Positions 34,998 through 43,448 of a DNA stretch of 64,000 nt are shown piece after piece (within the stretch, counting starts at the first letter, position 1; every line of letters starts with the position of its first letter). The stretch spans positions 1-64,000 of the forward strand of contig NZ_JBCMNM010000023.1 of the NCBI RefSeq assembly GCF_050459865.1, given 5' to 3'. Position numbers and translations under genes: made by a program. The notes beneath the pieces are model-generated. The model was not told the origin of the DNA and made no database searches. It saw only the letters and a program-made list of their open reading frames with translations. This stretch comes from Rummeliibacillus pycnus_B (GTDB lineage: Bacteria; Bacillota; Bacilli; Bacillales_A; Planococcaceae).

Positions 34998-36194
34998 TTA
35001 ACTTAGTTTTTTTATGAAGACTACTTTTAAATAATTAAATTCCGGAAAGTCTCGATTAGCACGGAAATCCTTAGGTAATCCATATTGATCAATTATTTTA
35101 TATTTTGTATGAGTATCTTTGAAGGCTTGATCAATAAATGTTTTAAATTTTTTCATTCCAAAGCTTGCGTTATTTGTCGAAGCGACGATGATTCCATTTT
35201 TCTCAGTAATGGCAATTGCATCTGCAAGTAATTTTGGATAGTCTTTTGCAGTAGAGAAGGTCATCTTTTTCGTACGTGCGAAACTTGGAGGGTCAAGAAC
35301 GACTAAATCAAATTTCAATTCATGTCGAACAGCGTATTTGAAGTAGTGAAAAACATCCATTACTTTAATATCCTGTGCTTCATAGTCGATACCATTCACA
35401 CTAAATTGTTCAATTGTTTTCGCTAGACTACGTTTAGCAAGATCGACACTTGTTGTTTTTGATGCACCACCTAAAGCAGCAGCTATTGAAAAAGCTCCTG
35501 TATAGGAGAATGTATTTAACATATTTGTCCCATCTGCATAATGATCGCGAATCGCACGGCGAACATCACGTTGATCAAGGAAAATACCTGTCATTGCACC
35601 ATCATTTAGGTTAACGGCAAAGTGCATCCCATTTTCCTTAATAATAATAGGAAAATCGCCTTCTGTTCCCATAACAAAATCGTCTTGGTCAATGTATTGC
35701 CCTTTTGTATCAAAACGTTTTTTCTCATAAATCGCTTTGTATTCTACAAGTTCATTTAGAGCATTATAAATATATTCTCTAAATGAATAAATTCCTTCAC
35801 TGTACCAGCTCACCATATAGTACCCATCGAAGTAGTCAATTGATAAACCGCCGATGCCGTCACCTTCACCATTGAAGACGCGAAATGCTGTAGTATCATT
35901 ATCATTGAAAAAGTCTTCTCGATGCGCTAATGCAACCGTTAACTTCTTATTAAAAAAGGCTTGGTCAATTTGTTCATGCTCTTTCGTTGTTAAAATCCAA
36001 CCGATTCCTTTGTTTTGATTACCATAATAACCAGTACCGATATAGCGATTATGTTGATCCACTAAGCGAATGATGTCGCCCTCTTCTTCTAATAAATCTT
36101 TATTCTGAATTGCGTCTTTTAATATAAGTGAATAGCCTCTATTTAGTTCAGCCACATACTTGTGGTCTACTCGTAATGTAAGTATATTTGTCAT
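34998..36194 (-). CDS. Class I SAM-dependent rRNA methyltransferase, RlmI/YwbD-like
   Basis: 398 residues from the ATG at 36194, chosen because MTNILTLRV aligns with the usual family start and AAGGATG precedes it; ATG at 36209 (after GAGGA) is also possible. N-terminal PUA domain (about 1-80), a middle RlmI-type domain, then a Rossmann methyltransferase with NTFSYTGAFSIAAA, SVDLAKRSL and the catalytic-region DPPSFARTKK. Family members make m5C in 23S rRNA. Monocistronic. Confidence 0.88.
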   Translation of the reverse strand: MTNILTLRVDHKYVAELNRGYSLILKDAIQNKDLLEEEGDIIRLVDQHNRYIGTGYYGNQNKGIGWILTTKEHEQIDQAFFNKKLTVALAHREDFFNDNDTTAFRVFNGEGDGIGGLSIDYFDGYYMVSWYSEGIYSFREYIYNALNELVEYKAIYEKKRFDTKGQYIDQDDFVMGTEGDFPIIIKENGMHFAVNLNDGAMTGIFLDQRDVRRAIRDHYADGTNMLNTFSYTGAFSIAAALGGASKTTSVDLAKRSLAKTIEQFSVNGIDYEAQDIKVMDVFHYFKYAVRHELKFDLVVLDPPSFARTKKMTFSTAKDYPKLLADAIAITEKNGIIVASTNNASFGMKKFKTFIDQAFKDTHTKYKIIDQYGLPKDFRANRDFPEFNYLKVVFIKKLS

Positions 36195-36455
36195 CGTGTC
36201 ATCCTTCATGTGTATTTTCCTCATTATCGCATTTTTTTTAAAGAAAAGCGAAAGGAAGTGTATTGGACTAGGCCGTTAAGTGATTTATATGTAGCGTTGT
36301 AAAATTAAACCACTACGATTGAATGAAAAAATCTTTAATTAATTTACATATACCTCATGCTAAAGGCAAAATTAAAAAAACTTTAAATGGCACCTTGTTT
36401 TGGTATGGAAAAGTGGATACACGATTCCTTTTAATAAAAAAAGTTAAAAACAAAG

Positions 36456-36482
36456 CTCCGTAACTCTATACGGAGTTTTTAT
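36456..36482 (+). terminator. Orphan terminator
   Basis: CTCCGTA (36456-36462) pairs with TACGGAG (36469-36475), then TTTTTATTTT. No convincing gene precedes it in 36225-36455: a 47-codon frame from 36323 lacks a binding site and runs into the hairpin. Confidence 0.75.
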
Positions 36483-36713
36483 TTTGTTTAAAAATGGTAA
36501 AAATATACATTTATATTGCTGGTATATTAAAATCCGAAAAGATATCTGTCATTTTGTATTATTTGTAATAAAAAGTAATAACTCTGTAAATGAAATCGCG
36601 TTGTTTCTTCATCAAAATTTCCATAATATTAGTATATAAATTAATTAGAATACAATTACATTAATCGAATACATCAAATGAAAAATATTTTAAAATGGAG
36701 GAACGACATCTAA

Positions 36714-37478
36714 ATGAATAAGAAAAGCGTATTAAAAGCATTTACCGCAAGTACCTTAACTCTTACATTAGGACTTGGGACATTATTAGGAGCTGCTCCT
36801 CAAGAACAATTACAAGCACAAGCAAAAACTAACATAGAACATACATCACATAACATTACAACTGTATCTAGCTCAAAGGCTGTTAAAGCATCAGGTAAAT
36901 ATAAAACAAAAGCAGCGCTAAACATGAGAAAAGGTGCTTCAACAAAATATAAAAAAGTCACTACATTAAAAAAAGGTGCGGTTGTTACTGCTACATATAA
37001 GAAAACTGTTAGTAACAAAAAGTGGTATAAAGTAAAATATAAAGGCAAAACAGGCTGGGTTTCAGGATCCTATTTAAAGAAATATACAAAAACTAAAAAA
37101 GTATCTAATGCAGTAGCTGGCAATAAGCTGATTAGCATTGGTAGTGATTACCTAGGTGTTCCCTATGTATGGGGCGGTATGTCTCCATCAGGATTTGACT
37201 GTTCAGGATTTACAGCATATGTTTACAAAAAAGCAGGTTACGGTACACTACCTCATAGCAGTCGTACACAATATTCTGTTACAAAACGAGTAAGTAGCCC
37301 AGATGTTGGCGATTTAATTTTCTTCGGTGCAACACCGGGTAGTAATACAATTACTCATGTAGGAATCTATGCAGGTAACGGACAAGTATTACATGCAGCT
37401 GGTAACAAAGTACAATTCCAAAGTGTAGCAAAAGGTAGCTATTGGTCAGCTCGCGTTATCGGTTATGGTTCATTATAA
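36714..37478 (+). CDS. Secreted NlpC/P60 endopeptidase with SH3 domain
   Basis: 254 residues. Signal peptide (about 1-37, LQAQAKT), a bacterial SH3 domain (about 62-123: LNMRKGASTKYKKV, WYKVKYKGKTGWVSGSYL) for wall binding, and a C-terminal NlpC/P60 hydrolase with C163 (DCSGF), H215 (THVGIYA) and H227 (VLHAAG). It should cleave peptidoglycan peptide stems, probably D-gamma-Glu to diamino acid bonds. GGAGG precedes the ATG. It ends with a small GAAGGG/CCCTTC hairpin and a strong terminator. Confidence 0.92.
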   Translation: MNKKSVLKAFTASTLTLTLGLGTLLGAAPQEQLQAQAKTNIEHTSHNITTVSSSKAVKASGKYKTKAALNMRKGASTKYKKVTTLKKGAVVTATYKKTVSNKKWYKVKYKGKTGWVSGSYLKKYTKTKKVSNAVAGNKLISIGSDYLGVPYVWGGMSPSGFDCSGFTAYVYKKAGYGTLPHSSRTQYSVTKRVSSPDVGDLIFFGATPGSNTITHVGIYAGNGQVLHAAGNKVQFQSVAKGSYWSARVIGYGSL

Positions 37479-37534
37479 GAAAGTACTAGTAAGCAAATTG
37501 AATATATAGAAGGGGTTTATGCCCTTCATTAAAG

Positions 37535-37579
37535 AAAGCCACACTATAGTCCAATTGGATAAAAAGTGTGGCTTTTTTG
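37535..37579 (+). terminator. Terminator after NlpC/P60 gene
   Basis: AAAGCCACACT (37535-37545) pairs with AGTGTGGCTTT (37565-37575), then TTTTG. Confidence 0.9.
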
Positions 37580-37662
37580 TTATGTCCTTTTTTATTACAT
37601 GTTTAATTTCATTTGTAGTTGGCAATGGCTGAATGTATTGAAAATCAAGGAGGTAAAGGTGG

Positions 37663-38529
37663 ATGAATATAAATGAACAACAAAAGGGAGGGCAACCCGC
37701 TCAAACGCAAGAAAAGCAACCAGGTATTGAATCCATTATGAATCCAAAGCCCATTCAACCGATCGACTATGTTGGAAGTGGAAAGCTAAAGAACCGAGTG
37801 GCAATAATAACAGGCGGTGATTCGGGTATAGGAAGGGCGGTTGCGATTGCCTATGCAAAAGAAGGAGCACATGTTGTCATAAATTATTTAGAAGAGCATG
37901 AGGATGCTAACGAGACAAAGAAAATGGTTGAACAAGAAAAGGTGAAATGTTTACTAATAGTAGGGGATATTTCAAAAGAAGAGACAAGTAAAAAAATGGT
38001 TGATCAAACAATCCAGGAATTTGGCAAGATTGATATTATAGTTAATAATGCAGCGGCACAATATCCTGTGAAAAATTTTGCTGATATAACGAGTGAACAG
38101 TGGCATAAGACATTTGCAACAAATATAGACCCAGCCTTTTATTTAAGTAAGCATGCGATGCCGCATTTAAAAGAAGGAAGTTCAATTATTACGACGACTT
38201 CTGTAACTGCATATAAAGGGCACGAACAATTAATTGATTATTCAGCAACAAAAGGAGCAATCGTAGCTTTTACTCGAGCGCTTGCTCAAAATTTGGCAGG
38301 GAAGGGGATTCGTGTGAACATGGTAGCACCGGGTCCAATATGGACACCACTTATCCCATCCACATTTGATGCCCAGCAAGTGGCAATTTTCGGAGCTGAT
38401 ACGCCAATGAAGCGTCCAGGTCAACCACGTGAATTGGTAGGAGCATATGTACTACTTGCATCGGATGAAGGAACTTACATGACTGGGCAATGCATTCATG
38501 TAAATGGCGGAGCAATTATGAATTCCTAA
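37663..38529 (+). CDS. SDR family oxidoreductase, YhdF/YhxC-like
   Basis: 288 residues. Glycine motif TGGDSGIGRA (about 49-58), NNAAAQYP, catalytic Ser in TTTSVTAY and YSATKGA (YxxxK). The 40-residue N-terminal extension (GIESIMNPKPIQPIDYVGSGKLKNR) is characteristic of general-stress SDRs of Bacillus (YhdF, YhxC and relatives). Substrate unknown. AAGGAGG precedes the ATG. Followed by a bidirectional terminator. Confidence 0.9.
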   Translation: MNINEQQKGGQPAQTQEKQPGIESIMNPKPIQPIDYVGSGKLKNRVAIITGGDSGIGRAVAIAYAKEGAHVVINYLEEHEDANETKKMVEQEKVKCLLIVGDISKEETSKKMVDQTIQEFGKIDIIVNNAAAQYPVKNFADITSEQWHKTFATNIDPAFYLSKHAMPHLKEGSSIITTTSVTAYKGHEQLIDYSATKGAIVAFTRALAQNLAGKGIRVNMVAPGPIWTPLIPSTFDAQQVAIFGADTPMKRPGQPRELVGAYVLLASDEGTYMTGQCIHVNGGAIMNS

Positions 38530-38583
38530 AATAAAAGCGAAAGCATTTCGACTAACTTTATCGAAAAAAATAAAAAGAATTAA

Positions 38584-38625
38584 AAAAGCTCTAGTAAGAA
38601 AAAGTATTCTCACTAGAGCTTTTCC
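38584..38625. terminator. Bidirectional terminator
   Basis: AAAAGCTCTAGT (38584-38595) pairs with ACTAGAGCTTTT (38612-38623), between convergent genes. Confidence 0.9.
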
Positions 38626-38632
38626 CATGTGA

Positions 38633-38971
38633 TTAAGCTTGTGTAGCAGATCCAATGCTTGAAACAATTTCTGCAACGACAATTTGGCTACCAAGTAGTG
38701 GAGATTCTTTAGGCTCTTCACCTGGTTTAGACTCTGGACGTTTATGAGCGTGTTTGAAAGCATCACTTTCACGCCATTTTTTGAAACCATCAAGATTTTC
38801 CCAATACATATTGACGCTCATTTCATCATATTCTTCAAAATCTTTGCAAACGGCAACTTCTACTTTTACAAATCCTTCAAATGATTGCAATGCACCAGGA
38901 CGTGTGAAGTTTGGTGCCATTTTTTCTGCAAAGCCTTTTTTAACTTTAATACGGTTCGTAACTACGTACAT
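38633..38971 (-). CDS. hmoA: Heme-degrading monooxygenase, HmoA/ABM-domain
   Basis: 112 residues from the ATG at 38971, which has AAAGGAG 10 bases upstream; seven more codons are open but unsupported. ABM/IsdG-type alpha-beta barrel: YVVTNRIKVKKGFAEKM, FEGFVKVEVAV, YWENLDGFKKW and SDAFKHAHK with the candidate heme-ligand His. It resembles B. subtilis HmoA, which opens the heme ring to release iron. An upstream promoter-terminator unit may regulate it. No Fur box was seen in the leader. Confidence 0.75.
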   Translation of the reverse strand: MYVVTNRIKVKKGFAEKMAPNFTRPGALQSFEGFVKVEVAVCKDFEEYDEMSVNMYWENLDGFKKWRESDAFKHAHKRPESKPGEEPKESPLLGSQIVVAEIVSSIGSATQA

Positions 38972-39067
38972 GTAAAATCGCTCCTTTTTCAAATGGTGTC
39001 TATTCGAAAATAGCGTATCTCATTTTTAGCAATGAATGCAAACGAGAAGTTTAAATAAACAAAAAAA

Positions 39068-39247
39068 CACCAATAACCATTGAGGGGTGGTTACTGGTGT
39101 ATACAAAAAGGAAAGTTCTTCATTTTTGTTATACAATAATCAACTTTAAGGCAAATAAAGTAATGTATCAGAATTGCATAACATACTAACACTTTTACAA
39201 TGTTAGTGATTAGAACAGGGGAGGGTCTAATTCCTACTATTCTAAGT
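39068..39247 (-). ncRNA. Candidate small RNA or terminated leader upstream of hmoA-like gene
   Basis: On the minus strand a promoter (TTGCAA at 39278-39283, 17-base spacer, TATAAT at 39255-39260) is followed by about 180 bases without a supported ORF and then a hairpin (CACCAATAACCA 39068-39079 / TGGTTACTGGTG 39088-39099) with seven T residues (39061-39067). The unit could make a small RNA or attenuate transcription into the monooxygenase gene 90 bases further on. An inner CTAACA/TGTTAG hairpin lies at about 39187-39206. Confidence 0.45.
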
Positions 39248-39254
39248 GGTTAAT

Positions 39255-39283
39255 ATTATAAAGTGTTATAATATCAATTGCAA
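39255..39283 (-). promoter_or_regulatory. Promoter of the candidate small RNA/leader
   Basis: TTGCAA, 17 bases, TATAAT read on the minus strand. It is the only good promoter seen upstream of the HmoA-like gene. Confidence 0.6.
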
Positions 39284-39411
39284 CACCATAACAATAAAAA
39301 GATTGAAAAATCAAAAATTACCAATTTACTTGATTTATATAAAAATATTGAGAGAAAAATATCTAAAAAAAGACATCTGCTTTACTTAAAAAAACAGCAA
39401 CTTTGGTCATT

Positions 39412-39530
39412 GTGGAGCGAAAGACGGCGACTCCTACGGGAAAAGCTTGAGCTGAAAGCCCCGCAGGAACGTAGTGACGAGGAGATTGAAGCCAAGCCCG
39501 TGGAAAGCGCCGTCTGTAGCGGAACATCCA
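39412..39530. repeat. GC-rich intergenic repeat element
   Basis: GTGGAGCGAAAGACGGCGACTCC ... CGTGGAAAGCGCCGTC, with GACGGCG/CGCCGTC inverted ends. Much more GC-rich than its AT-rich surroundings. It resembles a repeat common between genes in Bacillus and relatives (sequences of the type 'ggcgactcctgcgggaaaagc ... ccccgcgga'), known to me by pattern. A strong hairpin follows at 39541. An 87-codon frame across it is not regarded as a gene. Confidence 0.7.
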
Positions 39531-39540
39531 ATTCAATATG

Positions 39541-39596
39541 AGGTGGGTAGAAACCGCGAGATTCCTGACGAAAGGGAGCGGTTTTTACCCACACCT
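39541..39596. terminator. Long hairpin after the repeat
   Basis: AGGTG-GGTAGAAACCGC (39541-39557) pairs with GCGGTTTTTACCCACACCT (39578-39596), with a two-base bulge. It is adjacent to the GC-rich repeat and may belong to it. Confidence 0.6.
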
Positions 39597-39719
39597 GAAA
39601 TGATAAATAATCATATTAATAGAATTTTATATTAATTTCATGTAAACTATAAGTAAATAATATTCAGAAAAAAGTCGGCCGTATTAGCGAAATGTATGTA
39701 CAAGTTAGGGGATGTTTGT

Positions 39720-39809
39720 ATGTTGAAAAAGCTATTAAGGTTTTTAGGATTTTTACAAGATGATTTAGATGATGATTATGATGATACAATAGACCGTTTT
39801 AATGCATAG
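39720..39809 (+). CDS. Small protein, 29 residues, amphipathic with acidic core
   Basis: ATG with AGGGG 8 bases upstream; the product begins MLKKLLRFLGFL, an amphipathic basic-hydrophobic helix, followed by the acidic run DDLDDDYDD. A perfect terminator follows within 10 bases, so this is a complete self-contained transcription unit. The helix could attach to the membrane. Not recognised as any named family. Evidence is binding site, terminator and biased composition. Confidence 0.6.
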   Translation: MLKKLLRFLGFLQDDLDDDYDDTIDRFNA

Positions 39810-39817
39810 TTTTGATC

Positions 39818-39866
39818 AAATAGCTATACTGACGTATATTTTACAATCAGTTTAGCTATTTTTTTG
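39818..39866 (+). terminator. Terminator after small protein gene
   Basis: AAATAGCTA-ACTG (39818-39831) pairs with CAGT-TAGCTATTT (39848-39861), then TTTT. Confidence 0.88.
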
Positions 39867-39936
39867 AATTTTTTTAATCCAAACATTACAATTTTTAGTA
39901 AAATAAAAGAAAAACTTAAGGTGAGAATAATATAAA

Positions 39937-41514
39937 ATGAAAAAATATCATTTAAAACTGCAACATTTAATCATCGGTGTTGCAATTTTAGCGTTTATGT
40001 TAACCATTGTAAGTAGTTTGTTGAGTAGTTACCGTATGAACAATCAAACGTTAATGGATAACACACTAGAAACAAACCGAGTATATGCTGAAAAACTAGC
40101 AACTACAGCAAATAATTATTTAAATGAGACACTTCAAACACTAACAGTTAATGCGAATTCAATTGCAGAACACATGGATAACGAGAAACAACTTCTAACT
40201 GAAGCTGATCGCCTGAAAAATCAATCAAATACATTTAACTCCATTTCTATTTTAGATGCAAAAGGAAAAGTATTAGCTACTTCTCCGCAAACAATAGGTA
40301 TCAAAGGCAAAACATTAACCTCAAATGCAGTGAAAACTGCTATAAAAGAAAAAAAGCCGATGATTTCTGATCCATATCGAGCTATAACAAATCGTGAATT
40401 AATCTATATTTCTGCGCCTATTTTTAATAAAACAGGTAAATATGTAGGCCTTGTAGGTGGAACAATTTACTTAGAAGAACAAAATATTCTTTATGAATTG
40501 TTAGGAAAGCATTTTTATAATGATGGTTCATATGTGTATGTAGTCGACCGGAATGGACGTATCATTTATCATCAAAATCGAAATCGTATTAATAATGTAG
40601 TTAAGGAAAATCCAGTCGTCCAAAAAATAATGAATCAGAATGATGGTGGAGCCCAAAGAGTAACTAACTCGGAAGGAAAGGACATGCTAGCAGGTTATGC
40701 ATTGGTAGAAAATACTGGATGGGGAGTTGTATCACAAAGGCCAACAGAAATCTCCTTACAGCCTGCAGAAAATATGGTAAAAGAAATGCTTTATTTAGCA
40801 TTACCGTTACTCATAATTACTTTAGTTATCATTATTTGGGCAGCGATCCGAATATCTAGACCATTGCAACAATTAGCTGAATTAACAGAGAGTAGTATGA
40901 AAAAAGACGAACAAAAAAATCTATCTGCTGTTCAAGCATGGTATTACGAGGCTATACAATTAAAAAATGCATTAATTCAAAGTTTAAGCTTTTTACATCA
41001 ACAAGTGAACTTTTTTATGGATCAATCGACAACAGATCCATTGACTGGATTAACAAACCGACGAACATTAAATGCTAAAATGGATGAATTGATAACTGCA
41101 AAAACGCCATTTTCCATGATTTTAATGGATATAGACCGTTTTAAATTGGTTAATGATACATATGGACATGGTGTAGGAGATGAAGTTTTACAATACCTAG
41201 CATATAAAATGAAAGCTACAACTCGAGCAACCGATTTATGTTGTCGGTATGGTGGAGAGGAGTTTATCGTTCTTTTACCGAATACTAGCGCTCAAGATGC
41301 TTTTGAAATAGCCGACATTTTAAGGAAGGATCTTGAAAACACAATTAGTCCTACAGGTGAAGCAATAACAATTTCCGCAGGTGTAGCTGAATACCCAGAA
41401 ACAGAAAAAACTCCTACTAAGTTAATTGAACAAGCAGATCAATGCTTATATCAAGCAAAAGAACAAGGGAGAAACCGTATCATCATGGCGAAAAGTTTAA
41501 ACCCAACTATATAA
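39937..41514 (+). CDS. Membrane diguanylate cyclase with Cache sensor
   Basis: 525 residues. TM1 (about 10-31), a dCache-type extracytoplasmic sensor (about 35-275, with ISILDAKGKVLATSP and DGSYVYVVDRNGRI), TM2 (about 285-304), a short HAMP-like linker, and a GGDEF domain (about 365-520). The catalytic motif is GGEEF (439-443), and an inhibitory I-site RATD (430-433) stands exactly five residues before it. It should make c-di-GMP in response to an external small ligand. Monocistronic; AAGGTGAG precedes the ATG. Closest signal source for the polysaccharide operon at 47863. Confidence 0.93.
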   Translation: MKKYHLKLQHLIIGVAILAFMLTIVSSLLSSYRMNNQTLMDNTLETNRVYAEKLATTANNYLNETLQTLTVNANSIAEHMDNEKQLLTEADRLKNQSNTFNSISILDAKGKVLATSPQTIGIKGKTLTSNAVKTAIKEKKPMISDPYRAITNRELIYISAPIFNKTGKYVGLVGGTIYLEEQNILYELLGKHFYNDGSYVYVVDRNGRIIYHQNRNRINNVVKENPVVQKIMNQNDGGAQRVTNSEGKDMLAGYALVENTGWGVVSQRPTEISLQPAENMVKEMLYLALPLLIITLVIIIWAAIRISRPLQQLAELTESSMKKDEQKNLSAVQAWYYEAIQLKNALIQSLSFLHQQVNFFMDQSTTDPLTGLTNRRTLNAKMDELITAKTPFSMILMDIDRFKLVNDTYGHGVGDEVLQYLAYKMKATTRATDLCCRYGGEEFIVLLPNTSAQDAFEIADILRKDLENTISPTGEAITISAGVAEYPETEKTPTKLIEQADQCLYQAKEQGRNRIIMAKSLNPTI

Positions 41515-41531
41515 AATAGTTGGGTTATTTT
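41500..41531 (+). terminator. Terminator overlapping the cyclase stop codon
   Basis: AACCCAACTAT (41500-41510) pairs with ATAGTTGGGTT (41516-41526), then ATTTTT. Confidence 0.9.
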
Positions 41532-41636
41532 TAATAATCTTTGATTAAGTTTCTGAAAACACATCTAGAAGATAACAACTCTTTTTATTTATCTTGAAAA
41601 ATTTAAAATAGAGGGGAATAGGATAGGGGAGAGAAG

Positions 41637-42566
41637 ATGAGTTACTTAAGTTTAGTATTCTTTCAAGTAGTTGCACCTATTTTAGTTTTACTTGTCGTTG
41701 GTGGAATCATGCAACGCAAGTTTCAATTTAACTTGAAAGCTTTATCCAATTTAATCACATATTGTTTAATGCCAGCTGCTGTATTTGTTAATATATATGA
41801 AACAAAAGTGAACCCAGCGGTTCTAGGGAAAATATTAATCTATTTATTTGCCTTTAGTATCAGTTTAATGATTATTAGCACGGTTATTAGTAAAGTATTG
41901 AAGCTTGAAAAAAAGAAAGCAGCCATCTTCAAAAATAGCATTGTCCTAATTAATTCTGGGAATTATGGAATCCCAGTCAGTCAAATGGTATTCCATGCAC
42001 AGCCATTAGGTACAGCGATTCAAATCATCACGGTAATTTTTCAAAATTTAACGACCTATACATACGGGTTGTATAATTTAATTTCCACGACAAAGTCAGG
42101 ATGGGAAATTGCCAAAAGTATTGTGAAATTACCACTTGTACATGGTTTAATTCTAGGGGTTATTTTAAATGTAGCGAATATTCAGCTGCCACAGTTTTTA
42201 TCCATTGCTGTTGGTCATATGGCAGATGCTTTCGTTGCCATTGCGCTGCTCACTTTAGGTGCACAACTGTCAAAAATTCACTTCAGCACGATGTTTAATA
42301 AAATGTTATATATGAGTTGTATTGGCCGATTGCTGATGGGACCTTTAGTTGCTTTCCTATGGATTACTATTTTCGGATTCCATGGCGTAGTGGCACAGTC
42401 TTTATTAATAGCAAGTGCTTTTCCAACGTCGCGTAACAGTTCTACTTTGGCATTAGAGTATGATGTCGAGCCAGAACTTGCTGCACAAACGGTTCTATTT
42501 ACGACTGTCGTTAGTTGTATAACGGTAACCATCGTGATTTATGTGGCGAAAATTTTATATGCTTAA
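41637..42566 (+). CDS. AEC family transporter
   Basis: 309 residues, about ten helices. Motifs of the auxin-efflux-carrier/malonate-permease family: LKALSNLITYCLMPAAVFVNI, LINSGNYGIPVSQM and the C-terminal ASAFPTSRNSSTLALEYD. Bacterial members export or take up dicarboxylates or similar anions; substrate unclear. GGGGAGAGAAG precedes the ATG. Terminator follows. Confidence 0.9.
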   Translation: MSYLSLVFFQVVAPILVLLVVGGIMQRKFQFNLKALSNLITYCLMPAAVFVNIYETKVNPAVLGKILIYLFAFSISLMIISTVISKVLKLEKKKAAIFKNSIVLINSGNYGIPVSQMVFHAQPLGTAIQIITVIFQNLTTYTYGLYNLISTTKSGWEIAKSIVKLPLVHGLILGVILNVANIQLPQFLSIAVGHMADAFVAIALLTLGAQLSKIHFSTMFNKMLYMSCIGRLLMGPLVAFLWITIFGFHGVVAQSLLIASAFPTSRNSSTLALEYDVEPELAAQTVLFTTVVSCITVTIVIYVAKILYA

Positions 42567-42600
42567 GGAAAAAAACAAAAAATAAATATAACTTGATAAA

Positions 42601-42646
42601 AAAAGGAATCTATTTTGAAGGTTTTCAAAGTAGTTTCTTTTTTTAT
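42601..42646 (+). terminator. Terminator after AEC transporter
   Basis: AAAGGAA-CTA-TTTGAA (42602-42619) pairs with TTCAAA-TAG-TTCTTT (42623-42640), then TTTTT. Confidence 0.8.
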
Positions 42647-42664
42647 ACAGAAAACAGCCAAATC

Positions 42665-42719
42665 TTAAGAAATTCTTCAGTTTTTTAACATGAAATTATT
42701 AAGAAATTTTTCCTATACT
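42665..42719 (+). promoter_or_regulatory. Direct-repeat promoter of the ABC exporter
   Basis: TTAAGAAATTCTTC (42665-42678) recurs as TTAAGAAATTTTTC (42699-42712), 34 bases apart. A -10 (TATACT, 42714-42719) follows the second copy with no good -35, the pattern of an activator-dependent promoter. Confidence 0.45.
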
Positions 42720-42752
42720 AATTAATAGACGAAATGAGGGAGGTTGATATTT

Positions 42753-43448
42753 TTGATTAACGTACAAAATGTCAGTCATACATTTAAAATAGGTAAAAAA
42801 GGAAGCGAGAAGAAAGTTCCTGTATTGAGGAACATCTCTTTTGCAATTGATACAGGAGAAATCATCTCAATTGTTGGAAAAAGTGGATCTGGAAAATCAA
42901 CATTACTAAATGCTGTTGCAGGATTTCTTAAGCCTGAGCAAGGATCAATTATCATGCAAGGAAAAGAAACGACAAATCTAACAGAATCAGAATATGCGAA
43001 ATTCCGCTCTGAAAATATTGGATTCATATTCCAGAATTTTCAACTGATGCCTGGATTAACGGCCTTTGAAAATATTGAATTGCCATTGAAAATTCAAGGG
43101 GTAGAGAAAAATGCACGTTTTCAAATAGTCCAAAAAATAGTAAGAAAAGTAGGCTTAGAGACAGTTTCAGATCATTATCCCAGTGAACTATCAGGCGGTC
43201 AACAGCAACGTGTTTGCATTGCTAGAGCACTTGTAACCAATCCACCTATTATTTTAGCAGACGAGCCAACAGGAAATTTAGACTCCGAAACGGAACAGGA
43301 AATTTTACAGTTAATCATGTTATTAAATGAATCTATGGATATTACGTTTATTATTATTACGCATGATGAAGAAGTAGCGAATATAGCACATCGAAAATTT
43401 CTGATGCATGATGGCGTATTAAAGGAGGCTGTTCCGAGTGCAGTTTAG
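42753..43448 (+). CDS. ABC exporter ATP-binding protein, MacB/LolD type
   Basis: 231 residues from the TTG at 42753, which has GGGAGG 9 bases upstream (a TTG at 42744 overlaps the site and is rejected). Walker A GKSGSGKS, Q-loop, signature LSGGQQQRVCIARA, Walker B ILADEPTGNLD. It overlaps the permease gene by 11 bases. The LolD/MacB subgroup powers mechanotransmission exporters of peptides, lipoproteins or antibiotics. Confidence 0.9.
   Translation: MINVQNVSHTFKIGKKGSEKKVPVLRNISFAIDTGEIISIVGKSGSGKSTLLNAVAGFLKPEQGSIIMQGKETTNLTESEYAKFRSENIGFIFQNFQLMPGLTAFENIELPLKIQGVEKNARFQIVQKIVRKVGLETVSDHYPSELSGGQQQRVCIARALVTNPPIILADEPTGNLDSETEQEILQLIMLLNESMDITFIIITHDEEVANIAHRKFLMHDGVLKEAVPSAV

Noticed and set aside
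36323..36466. 47-codon basic ORF ending in the orphan terminator
   Set aside because: No ribosome binding site, stop codon directly before the ATG, and its last codons are part of the terminator stem.
39278..39541. 87-codon frame across the GC-rich repeat
   Set aside because: TTG start without a binding site; its C-terminal half is the intergenic repeat translated.
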